Part shown: positions 1 to 12,400 of the stretch, one piece after another | How the letters are laid out: each line of letters begins with the position of its first letter | How positions within the stretch are numbered: position 1 is the first letter of the stretch | Source of the DNA: Phoronis australis | Taxonomy: Eukaryota > Phoronida > Phoronidae | DNA: 64,000 nucleotides | Direction: 5' to 3' | Assembly: GCA_002633005.1 (NCBI GenBank) | Contig: NMRA01000068.1 | Span: 699,092 to 763,091 of the forward strand | Program-made: the position numbers and the translations under genes | The notes under the pieces: generated by a model | What the model was told of the DNA's origin: nothing | Databases searched by the model: none | What the model saw: the letters and a program-made list of their open reading frames with translations, nothing else

Positions 1-3000
1 CCGCAAGTTAAATCTTTTTTAGGTTTACATCTGGGGTAAAGCTCGTAACGCTAGAACTTCGCTAAAAAGCAAGAATTCATGAAATTACCTGATGTATTGT
101 GTTTTTGAATTGAAAGCGTGATTTTGGCTAGATTTTTGTATTTCCCAAGACAGCTACTGAACTCTACCCTAGTCTGCGACCAGGGGTGCAAGGGTGAGAA
201 TATCACGAACACGCTAGACTGAAGACGTCGAAACGTTTGGTGAGGCATTGCAAACGAAGCACACGATCACACTATCTTCTTTAGCGAGATTCTTGCATTT
301 GCGATGCTTATCAGAGAGCAACAGACAATTTGTAAGGGTAATGAAACGTGGTTACGTGGATGTACATTAGTTTTTGATATGTGTTATAGCACACCGGCGC
401 TTACACAACATAGGACAGGGATGCAATGTCTCTGTAACAATTGCGTGTGCGCCGCGCCCCTTTCTGAGTGCTGGGCCTTGCACTATGTTAGATTTTTAAC
501 CAGCTTTACCTTGGCTCCGTCTCATTCGGCTGCTGCTGTTCACTATCTACACTACTTTGAACGCGCGATATCCTACGGACAGACTTAGCTGTGGCCTATT
601 GTGAATGGGGGGCGGCCTAAACAAAAAATATTTCTCATCACGACAAGAATAAAATCGGGACACGTCGCCGGAGATTTTAGCCACTAACAAGGGCATTTGC
701 AAAGGCCAGGACGTTTTAAAAATAAAGACGTTTCGTACACACGCAAGTTGATGTCAGGCGTGCAAGTTCAATGTCACAGTCCGAAGTCGAACAACACGAT
801 TTAATTAAACCAGAGCACATGTTACGCTACAACGAAAAACTGCAGCCTTCGGTGTATTTCCCATTTGTATTTTCATCAGAAATTTTCGTCATGCGGGACT
901 CGGTGACTCTTTCCATAGCTATAGCGCCAAACACAAGCTAAACGCAAGACAATCGAGTAACGGTCATGACATCGTCAAGACAAGGTAAAAATTACAAAGC
1001 CCGTTACACCAATTCTCAGATTCAAGCCTCATAGAGTAGTAATCATCCGTTGAACGCTTTAGTGACACGGGAGTTGCGTCGATCCCAAATTAGCGTTTCT
1101 AAAATTTTCCTTGTCCGAAAGTCGCGGGGCAAAAATCCGACGTTTATGACATTGTCCGAAGTTCGAAGATCATTAAAAAACAGTTTTTGGACCTTGTACG
1201 AATTTCGTGGACTATGAAAAACTCATTTCGGAAATATTTATTCTTGGTCGAAAATGGCGGGCCGTCCGAACATCACGCGACTTTACCCTACTCAACATCC
1301 TATGCAGCCATGGCTTGGACATTCCCACAAATTTAGGCTGGATTTTTATGACGTGGAGTAATGTATCAATCAGACTATTCAAACACTACAACTCTCTCAC
1401 TTATGAACACAGCATCTGGATTTGTAAGCTCATTTTGTAAATTCACATGACTACCCATCGAAAAAGCATGGCTCCTGGTGTTGCATCCAGCTTTGTTACC
1501 TATAAACACTCCTCACACACTCTTCCCTCAGTCATGCATATGATTCTTAGTCACGTGAGTTTTTGAACTGATTTTTGGTTGCAAAAGCTGTGTTTGATTT
1601 GTGTGAACAGGGATCAGCTTACAATTAGGTGTGTGACTGGTGTTCACAAGTGTTTGACAATTGTTGTTCAGGTAGCCTGCCAATGGACTAGATAACATAT
1701 ACTATCTTATTAATTTTTGCATTTGCAGGTGTAAAAATGCAGGCAGCTGGTACCCAAACAGCAGGAGAGTCATACAGCACAATGGGGTGGGCTCTGAAGT
1801 CAGCATAAAGGCCTGAAATGATGACTGAAAACGTAAAGATGTTTTTGACTGATGCGTTCAATGAAGGCATGAAAACTGATCAAAAAGCGATCCAGTGAGG
1901 TTTTCTAAACAAACGAGAACTGCAGGACACAATCATAGCTGCTGCTTAATGGCAATTTAGGTTTTCTTTATGTATGCCTCTATATCTACCTAGTTTCTTG
2001 ATATATTTTCCTGCAAAATGGTAAATTTGTTTCTGTTGAGAAAACAAGAACAAACTGCTATTTTGGCTAGATTTAAAATATTCAGTGCCACTACAAATTA
2101 TTATTTCTGGCAGCAGCCTCTCTGTCCTTTAAATTGCTTGGAGGGCATTTCCATCAGTTACACAACTTGACTCAGGTGGGTTGAAAAAGTAATAAAAATA
2201 GCTAACTTGCGAATATGTTTCAATTATGATTCTTACATTTTTCACGTAGACACAAGTTGTGTTTATTCAGTATGCCATTCTTAGTTTCTGTTAATTTGTC
2301 ATTGTTGCACAGAGATGCAACAAAAATCCTAAAATTTGACGGTTTCCAAAGCCATAAACCAAACAAAAAATTCGAGGGGGCAGTTTTCTGTGAAGAATAA
2401 AATAAAATTATTTTAGCTGTTGACCATTCCACCAAAGAGTAAAACTAAGCTATACTTCAAAAAAAATCAGTGACATCTCATGTTGCCGCATCTGCCTGAC
2501 TTTCTCATGCAGTGACTCTTAAAAGTCAATTTCATGTTTGTTGCCACGCCCGAACCCGATTACATGAGCGCGAAATCAAAACAGTTAAAGGTCAGACTAT
2601 CGGTAAAATGAATGAATTTGGATGAAGGTTTATCCTTTTCAAAACTTGCTGTGTTTGTGATATGCCAGACTCTCTGGTGCTAACATATCTGTTCTAACGG
2701 TCAAACTTCTTCATGATTTCGGTGAATTGAAACTCAGGAATCACTTTGTGACAGTAACACATAGCTCTTTCATTACAAGGAAGGCACACAATTATCGAGA
2801 TTTTCCATAGATAAGGCCACCTGATGAAATTCCCATGGGCGTTTAATCGAAAATTATGTCGCACAAACGCCCATGGGTGTTTCTTTGGTGTCAAGTGCTC
2901 AGATAGTAGGGTGTTTCTTCGGAAAACGTCCTCTTAAAAGCCGACTCAGAGTCAACTTCTTGTCACAAATTCAGTTTTGTGGAGGATTTATCATTTATAA

Positions 3001-3309
3001 AAACAAACAAGCTGTTGGCGAACTATGCATTTTTTAACATTAAATTTAAAAACACAGATTTAAGTAAAAAATATCAAAGTCAGCAAAAAGTATGACTTTT
3101 CGCTTACATGCTCCCCTTTTCCAAATAAATTCCCAGGCATTTATTTGGTGTTACTCAAATGCCTCAAAATTTTCAAATACACACCACGGGCTTATCCACA
3201 GAAAATCACAGTAGCAGTTTAGTAACACAACTTCAAATTTACCAAATGTGACATGCATTCTTTTAATGCAATTTACACCTATGTGAACTTAAGACATTAT
3301 ACAACTTAC
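1..3309. other. MGAT4 intron 3 (partial), no coding exon seen
   Basis: This is AT-rich noncoding sequence. The next MGAT4 exon, expected to encode a TGVSIVMGIP-like block, was not found on the minus strand. It contains a repeat terminus near 1267-1291 shared with 57304 and a copy of an inverted dispersed repeat at about 2790-3010. Short open frames here show no recognisable domain. Confidence 0.6.
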
Positions 3310-3470
3310 CTTTCTTGCGTTTCTGAGACAGTTTGAAAGCAGGTTTCAGAGCTCGCCTGTTCCCAATCAGGTGTGGAAGGTAGTGATAAATGCTGGGTGG
3401 CTGCATATCTGTCACATCCAGCTCTGGCAACCTCAACAGCTTAAGTGACTCATTCAGACGACCAATACCG
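3310..3470 (-). CDS. MGAT4: MGAT4 exon 3: stem to luminal domain junction
   Basis: The acceptor has a pyrimidine tract (ttctttcccttgccag) and the donor is AAAG|gtaagt. It encodes GIGRLNESLKLLRLPELD, then PPSIYHYLPHLIGNRRALKP, and ends in a basic QKRKKG. The SIYxxLPHL block followed by a basic-polar stretch is the hallmark leading into the MGAT4 catalytic domain. The next exon is not found in positions 1-3309. Confidence 0.83.
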
Positions 3471-6400
3471 CTGGCAAGGGAAAGAATGATTGGATGGCTA
3501 ACTAGAGCAACACGAAGGCCATAGTTGGCCTTGAAAAGAATTCAATTCGGAAAATTTCATCAATAGTGCTACCATAGACATCACATAGACCGCGCACGCG
3601 CCACTCGATACATGCAGCTCGCGTTGTCAATATGACGCCATATTGGAAGAGTGCTACACAGGACAAAAATGGCAGAAAACACTGGGAGTCCCACGGCATC
3701 AGTCAAGAAATACGCGGGCTCGCAATGTTATGCTTGCAGCCAAAGAGTTAATTTTTTTGGTCCTGCCTTTGAGTCATGGGTTTTTTGGTTCGATCATGGA
3801 GTTTAGAAGTGCTGCCACTAGGTTTTTACGTTCTGCCATCATAGTTTAAGTGGAGCAATAATGCGTTGTTTCCACATCAGTCTTGGTGATTGAGACCATA
3901 TAAGATCAATTAAATGATAATTCTTGACCAGAATATACTGTTATCCAATGATGATGCTTTTTGTTAATTGTACTTAACTAAATATTTGGTTTCAATGACA
4001 ATCATATGTATTTTTACCCGTTCTGAAAAATCACATCGCCGAACCTACTCGCCAGCCATCAAAATCAGTACATCTAAGTAATAATGTATTCTCTGTTGAA
4101 ATATATACTGGTTTAAAAACTCATTTCTTAATAAGTATTCCAAAATCAAATTTCTTTTGTTGTGTTAAAACAAACATATCCCTGCAAAATCTGTACTTAT
4201 GTTAAAGTTGATATTGGAAATTTTGTGGATTTGCACTGCTTGCTTACGAGCTCTTTGTTTTGTGACTCAAAACTTGTGCAAAAAGTAAAGTGCATAGCAA
4301 CCAAAATATCAAACCTGTGCGACTGAATTGCGCATCCGACCTATACCCGAAATTTCCCATCGGAACCGAGTAGAATACCCAACCGAGCCGGAGTAGCATT
4401 AAGTAATGACCCCGTGAAAAATGACCACAGCTAGTTTTTTCAATTCACAGGGTCTAAATTTAATGTGAAGAATTTTTAGTCCGTGAAAACCCTACGTGTC
4501 ATTATTCAACGGTTCCAGGGGCGGATCCAGAATTTATAATTAGGGGAGGCCAAGGCAGAGGATCACATGCGTGCACCCAGCCTAAAATATAGAAGGAGGG
4601 CTCGAATTTTGCGGTCATGTGGACCTTTCACTGGAACAAGAAGACGAGTACTAAAAACGGGGTACAAGGTTCAACCCCATGCATTGTGCATTCGCGACAA
4701 ATATCTGTGATCTTTTGTCTCGTTCCTCGGACATTTTTTCTCTAAGAAGGACCTGTGGTGTTAAAAATAAGTTAAGTTATAAAATGTTTGAACATGAACC
4801 AATGACATTTCTGAATTCCCCATCAAATATTGGCCATGCTTATAGTTTTTGAATCACCAAAATCGCCCAACTATACAATCAAAGTTAAGACTATAACATG
4901 CTCACAAATGCAGTACATTTGCAGGGGCGGATCCAGGATTTTGAGTTGGGGGGAGCAGGGCACAGGAATCACCAGAATTTCGGCAGATGCGCACCCAGCC
5001 TAAAATGTAGGGATGCAGGTCTCAAATTTTTGGGTTTGCAGACCTTGTGACTAAAAAAAGGGTCAAAGACGGTTTGTTAAGGGCCTGCACAGAACGGGAG
5101 AACGCCCTAATGAACTTTAAAAACCTGACAATTATTTTTATGACCCCAATGAGGTCATTTTTCACAGCAGTTTACATTAAATTTAGACCCCATTAAAAGC
5201 AACCCGGGTGATATTTTAATTTTACAAAGTTACCCGCGGTCATTGTTCAACACTCAGTGAAAAGGCTTATTGGGGCACCACGAAAGTACGTCCCGAGTGA
5301 GCGGCACGTCTCCTAGATATAATGTATTAGCATCGAGCGACACGGATTAAATGATAAATTTGCGCAATCTTAGTGGTTTCTTTTGAAAAAAAAATGAAAG
5401 AATAAAACGCTCGCAGTGGACTGACAGGCGTGCAGCCGCTCAGGCCACTCAAAAATTTGCCACTGGTTGCAATCTCCTATAGTTTGATATTTTCCCTATC
5501 GACTGATTAACTCTTAAAAAACGCATGTAAGTGCTACATCACATGTTTTTGTATATTTCTGGAAAAAATCATACTCTTCGGCCTCTTTATTTGTTAGATA
5601 TCGCGCTTTGAAAAGGACAATTTACCCCGTTCGTTTACACGGCAATTGGCCATGTCACGTGACTAGTAGCTCTCTCCAATATGGCGTTTAGTTGTCAGCC
5701 ACAGTAGCGCGTGCACCTGTCTATAGTATTAAGATGTCTATGGGTGCTACGGTCACTTTCAAATGCATTGTGGGATAGTAATCAGCTCATAAATATTCAG
5801 TGACATCAGAAAAACATGATGTTGACTCTCAAACAAGGATGGAAAATGGCACTTGTCACTTGAGCTCACCATAACTGAAAACACACAGGTCAATTGCAGC
5901 GTGCTTTTTGATGCAAGTATGACAAAACAACAATCCCATACTAGTATTTAGAATAAAAAATGAGGAGAGCTACAAACGTACCAGATGAATTTACTAGACT
6001 TTTAGCAAATCTTTTGAGCAAAATATTCTCAAACCACGCGTCATCCAATCATGCTCAAGTTAAATCTTAAAGCCTAAAATTACATGCCTGCTTTCTGTAC
6101 ATCCATAAAAACACATAAAAATGCAAGATTCTAAATGACTTCAAGAGATTTAGCAGCCTTACAAACGTAACACGTGACACACCAGCTTCACTCGCTAAAA
6201 TGCAATCGGCGTAACGCAACCCAGGTTTATACACATCTCCAAGTTTTCAGTGATGTCAGTGGATGTTTGTGGGCTGTCAACAGTACCATAATGCATTTGA
6301 AAACAATGGACCATCAGCACTAGATGCAAGTGAGTTTTCCTGTAGATGAAATCACACAAATTGACTGAGTTCAAATAATAAGTCAGAAAGGAGGCCAATT

Positions 6401-9400
6401 GAAAAAGATATCTGGTCAAGTACTGGTGGCCACATCAATGTGGATTATACATAATATGGTCAAGGACATGGAAAAAGGGAAATTTTCACTTTCACAAGGC
6501 AACTTCCTAAGAATAAGATGTATGTATTACTGGTACGAGACCACAAAAGTACAGTGTAAAACAACAGCAATCAAGACAAAATATCATTTCCTAATCATGA
6601 CTAATTCTGTGAACACTATAAATGGCTGGTAATAGGTATTATGAGGGCAAAACCACCTAATTTTCTTGTAAAGTCCCTAGAATGGCTCAACCACCTTTCT
6701 TGTAAATTCCCTTTCATTCTCATTCACGAGGGAAGACTAGCCTGTCCATGAATTCGGCTTCCGCCTAGTTGTCATCATGGGGAATTTCTGGTCGTTTTAT
6801 ATGAATATTTTTGGCTTGTACTGTATGACCAATGCGAAGAAATACAATACAGAGCACTCATCTTCAAGCTATCAGTGACCTAACAAGCATAACACATGCA
6901 ATACAGAAATAGTTATTAAAAACATGCTTAACAAATTCTGGCTTCTACAAACGATTAACCACCTACACTTAGAAACATTAAAAATTTGATTCACCTCAGT
7001 GTTCGCCACCCTAAATTCTTCATATAAGCTGGAGGATGTGCCATGACCTCTAGTGACAAGCCACCTTGTAGAGCTGGGTCTCAATATCCATTCTTTACAA
7101 ACCCCTAAACCACGTACCTCTACTTCAAGTGAGAGGCAAGTTACGACCAATTCTGGTGTAATTCACCAGACAACAGTTGCAAAATTAGCATTGGTTCAGA
7201 ACTGTTTTAATAAATACGCAGCTTTGAGCCAATGAAGGTAAAAAAATGACCAAAAAATCTGACAGAAATTGTCATTAAAAACTAAACTCTTCCTTGAGTA
7301 AACTAAATTAATTACCGGTGTTGGAAAAATTGGCTTTCTGCAATTATTCTGCTGCTAAAGTTGTGGATGCATTGGATTTTGGCACCATGAAATATACCGT
7401 CACCTATTGGCCAGTTCCTTTTTTCAGCGATTTACCAATCAACTATTCATCATCCATTTGCACACACTTTGCAACAATTTACTGGAACTGGTTTCATTTC
7501 ATTATAATTTCTTAGTATTTTAAGCAAACCAAATTTCGCTGCTGCGAAGCTGCCATCATCTCCAGAGAGATGCCGCAAAAAGTTTAGGAAAAGGCGCAGG
7601 CGCCTGTCACGAGTGTACTGATTTTAAAACAGACACTTTTCTTTTTCAGAAAAGGCAGACAATTATGCAAGAAAATGATGTTTATTGGCTACAACAGGCA
7701 AGGTGAGTGTCGCATGACTTCCAGATTTTACATGCACCCCCGCTGGTCGTTAGCTCTACATGTCGATAAAAGTTTCACGACGACGTGATGAGCAAAAATA
7801 CCCAGCCTAAGTGAGGTCTATTAGAGCTTTACAAAAAGTGGTTCTTAGCTGTATTTTGACAATAGCCTTCTTACAGGTAGTTGGCTGGCTATTGCAAGGT
7901 CTTCATTCAGTCAACTACCACAAATGGAAAATTACAACAACGAACACACTTCATAATGAAAAGGGTTGTCTGAAAACACACACCCACAGCCACCCACAAA
8001 CACAACTGCAACATGGCGTTGACTTGATCAATGACCATATCGGCTACCACGTCCACAAAATGCTCAATAAAGTTGACATGGTGTATTGATCACCATATCC
8101 ACGTAATCATCGGCATGATTTATTTTTGAGTTGTACTTGCAATTTTGCGGCATTTTTACCAAAATATTCACGTGTACATTATTTCTTTGTTTCACTAGAC
8201 TAGTCTTTTCGTGACTGGAAGTTTAATTTTCAACTTCGTCAGCCAACTAACCCGGCTGGTTTATGTGCGTGATGTTTCCAGTTCGGCCCGGCGCCGGACC
8301 TAATAGGGTTCCGAGCCACTGGTTTACAACAAGAGTTTTGTGTGTTTGGAACTGAAAAAAAATTGCAATTAGTCTAAAATTACAACACAAGGTCAAGCTC
8401 TCCTGTCTGTATTTGATGGAACAATAATTCTATTTTATCACCGAACAGATCCAAACTTCCCGTGACCGACATAGGTAAGTTGGTCTACTGAACTTAGTAG
8501 CCGGGCTATGGTGCGTTCAAAATTTTTATAAATCCATAACAGCGAAATAAAACAATTCGTTTGTTTAAAAACTCAATGTATTTGTACGGGTTTTGCATCA
8601 AATTTTGATGATTTATTGGTATAAAGCAATGAAGTAGCCCTCTTGTTAGTGTTGACGAAAGTCATAGAACAGCAATTTTCTGGTGTTAGTGATTTTATAA
8701 GAAAACATATATTTCATAATTAAACCAGTAGGTTTAAATCAGGTTATGTGGTTCAACATAAGAATCAGTCACTGGCTTGTCAATTACTGAGCACAATAAG
8801 ACCCCAGTGACAGACACATACACCGGCAAGTGGCAAGTGTTAGAAGTCTTCATTTTGAGATTAGCAAAACTTAATGCATGCATACCTAAGAGCTGTCTTC
8901 CAGTCATACTCAGGTGGCCAGCGTGCACCACTGCATCATACCAGAAATGAAACAAAAGCAAGCAATTGTTAAAAGACAGCAACTCATACTAGAAAATAAT
9001 GCACAGTACTACAGATGACTTCTAAGTACAAAGGACAACTTCTTGAAATCAAAATACTAAGTTTTTCATATTTTTGATCAAGCTCCAAATATTGACATTT
9101 CACTGAAAATTATGAAACAACCACATTTCAAGTAACAAGAACATGCGAAAACATGAGTGAACATATCTAGCTATCTCTAACTTGAGCTAAGAGTTTCAAA
9201 AATTCATAGTAGACATGCTTTCAGGAACAATTAAGGTCTAAAGATCAGGTACTTATACAAATTAGACATTTTTTAGATTCAGTTTTTAATTTTGTCTTTT
9301 ACAAAGGTTTGCTTTTAAGCCTTTCTCAAGGCACTCTGTATTCTCTTTATTACCCCATCTACAGTCTCCTGAATCACAATAAACCTTTGAGTTCAAAAAG

Positions 9401-12400
9401 TAACCGCTGCTGTTGTGTTTTCACTACTTCGTAATCATGCAAAATCTCCGATTTGGTATACGATATTCTTATCGTTTACTTGAGCCAGACATGAACAAGA
9501 AAAACAACAAGAGCAACGCAAGGCACCAACAACTGCACTGGTACACTTCTAGGGGTGTTAAGTAGTATCATAAAAAGGCCACTAGATGCTGCAGAATACA
9601 TTGAACCTGTATGAAAACGAGAAGGCATCGCATATCCCCAGTAGAAAATTTATTTATCAGATTTCATGAAAATTCTTCAAGCAACTCCAAAGATTCAGGT
9701 ACATGTGTATAACCCTCTCAAGTTTCCACTAGGAGGCACAGCAGTAGTTGGATCCTTTCATTTATTGTCAAGTTCATAGGTATATGCTTACCAAATTACA
9801 ACTTTAGGACATACAGCTGCAAATTCTTCTAGGGGGCACTACAGTAGTCAGACCCAACAAAATCAATGTCACTCATCATCTTGTCAGTGAGAACACATCT
9901 ACCAATTTTCATAATAATCCTCAAAGCAGTTTGGTGGATAGTGAGGCAGAAGTCAAAAACAAACTCAAAAAAATAACAAAAAATGGTCACTAGATGGTGC
10001 AGATTACGTCAAATCCATCACAAAAGAAAAAGGTGCCGTCGTCTGCATAGCAAAAACCTGTTCACCAAATTTTATGGAAAGCTGTCTCAGGGTCGTGTTC
10101 GAAAACGACAGCAGCCATAGACTTCTAATATGAAACACATCTGTCAATTTTTATAATGATCTTTAAGGCGGTTTGGCAGATAAAGAGCAGAGGCAGATAT
10201 ACAAAAATGAATCAAAAAGAATAAATATGGCCATTAAAAGGCACAGAATATATCGGGTCTGTCCAAAAAGTGAAACTGGTTAGTCATACCTTTTTGACAT
10301 AAAAAGGTTGGCCTCACTTTTTCGACAATAAAATGACAAAAATGATTTTAAATGCCAGATTCATCGTAAACATGAAAGACATGTTTTTTGCTAATGGGTC
10401 TTTTGATTTAGTGCAGAAAAACAGTAGGTTTAATAAGTGAACAATGCTGCCGCCTGATCATTCGACTTCAATCGCATTTATCTCAGTCTGTTCATTTTTT
10501 TAGCGTACATGTCACAGGGGTTTTCTTTGTAACTGGTCCGATTTCCAAAATTTTTATGTCAGTTTGACACCAATGCTTTGCAGAACAATCACCGGGTAGA
10601 ATTTTTCATTTTAAATATTGAATTATTCATCGACTGTTTAAGTTAAGAGAACTGCCACCAATTCTGTGCCGAGGAGTAAAGTTGCCAAAAAAACAAAAAT
10701 GACTACTTTGAATGTATCTTGACAATTTAATCTCGCAAATAATGAAAACGATATTCTAGAGCATATTTAGGAGAAAAAATTGATATTCAAAAAGATGCAG
10801 TTTTGATTATGACTAAAAATGCTATCAAAATGGTTAGAAAAACGTATCTCAAACTTTCCTTGATTGAGGGAACTATGCAAAATTCAATACTGATCTTTAG
10901 GCCTTAAAATACAATTCAAAAGAAAATCAGATGCTTGTGTACTTGGAAGTCATGCAATTAGTCTAAAAATATCAAACATATATAAATTTCAATAAATAAA
11001 TTACTTAATTTGTTAATACAAATTAACCAACAAAACATTGACAATTCAAACTCAAAATGCACAGCTAAATATGCAAAAAAATGCCATCAAACACACCATG
11101 CAGAAACTGCGAATGCATAGATTTTCACTTGTTTTTGCAAGAAGTCAAGACAAAACTTTACCTCTTACAAATATGACCAACTCACTCATAGTTTAAGTAC
11201 ACAAAACGAAAAGTGAGAAGCCCTTTTACTGGCTTAGAAAACATTCACTCTCAAGTCTATAGCCTTCATCAGCTAAAACATGACCCATAACAACTGTTGC
11301 AATTCACCTTGTCTACATTTAGTAAGGCCTTGGCACCTCAGTAGTCGACATGAAGAGGATTCTGCAAATCATTCAAATGTTTTGCTACTACGTATCCCAA
11401 ACAAACTAGAAACGGCAGCCATACAACCAGTCAGCTCTTAAGATTACAGTTTCCCTGTCAGGTAGTATTCCACCAAAGCATATAGCCCAGTCCCTGTCAG
11501 GTAGTATTCCACCAGAGCATATAGCCCAGTCCCTGTCTTCATGACACTCCTCTGCTGCAGCACGAGAGCATGTCTTTTTCTTAGTACTTGATAATTTTGC
11601 ATATCAAAGAAGAGCAACGCAGAGCATTGAACTGCACCCACGACTACACTGCAAACGGTGTGCATCTAGGGGTGTTTATTTGTATCATAAATTTAACAAA
11701 TGTCCTGCAGAAGATTTGGGAGATACAGCCATAGATGCAAAAAATGCCACTAGGAGGCACCACAATAATGCAAGTCATCCAAGCATCCTCATCAGCCAGC
11801 CTCTTCACAGTAGAAACATGAACGCCAAAATCATCCTGAGTGTTTGGTTGATAGAGGGGCAGACGCCAAAAACAGACTAGAAAACATTATAAATGAACAC
11901 CAGATGTCACAACATACGTCAAATCCCACCAAAAACAGGAACATGTCATCGTTTCTTTAATAAAAATGAAAATCCGTGATGGTAGTTCAGAGAAACAGAG
12001 GAAAATGTAAAAAATAAATTTGCCACTAGGGGACACAGGGTTCGTTGGATCAGCCTGAGAGTCATCGTTTTCCGTTGTCAACTTCATACACTTGCTAAAC
12101 TTAATGATCCTGCAGAGGGTTTAGGAGATACAGCCAAGAGCTTGAAAAAACTGCCATTAGGAGACGCCACAGTAGCTGAAGCCGTCGGAAAATCATCGTC
12201 TGTAGTCCTCTTCACAATAGGGACATATAAGCAACTTTTCACAATCATCCTTCGAGTGGTTTAGTCGACTCATAAACAGTAAATGTGGCCACTAGGTGGC
12301 GCAAAATACCTTGATTCCATCCGAAAACGAGAGGATAGCGTCACCTCAATAATAGATGCCTTTCAGCTAAATTTTATGAAAATCCGTTGAGGACCTTTAA

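Larger units (their letters stand above)
4405..5205. mobile_element. Candidate MITE-like element with inverted ends
   Basis: The left end, GACCCCGTGAAAAATGACC...GGGTCTAAATTTAATGTGAA, recurs as a reverse complement at about 5145-5195 (GAGGTCATTTTTCACAGCAG...ACATTAAATTTAGACCCC). Inside are two direct copies of a module that starts GGGGCGGATCCAG and later reads GCACCCAGCCTAAAAT (4516-4640, 4923-5060). No transposase frame is present, so it would be non-autonomous. Confidence 0.55.
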
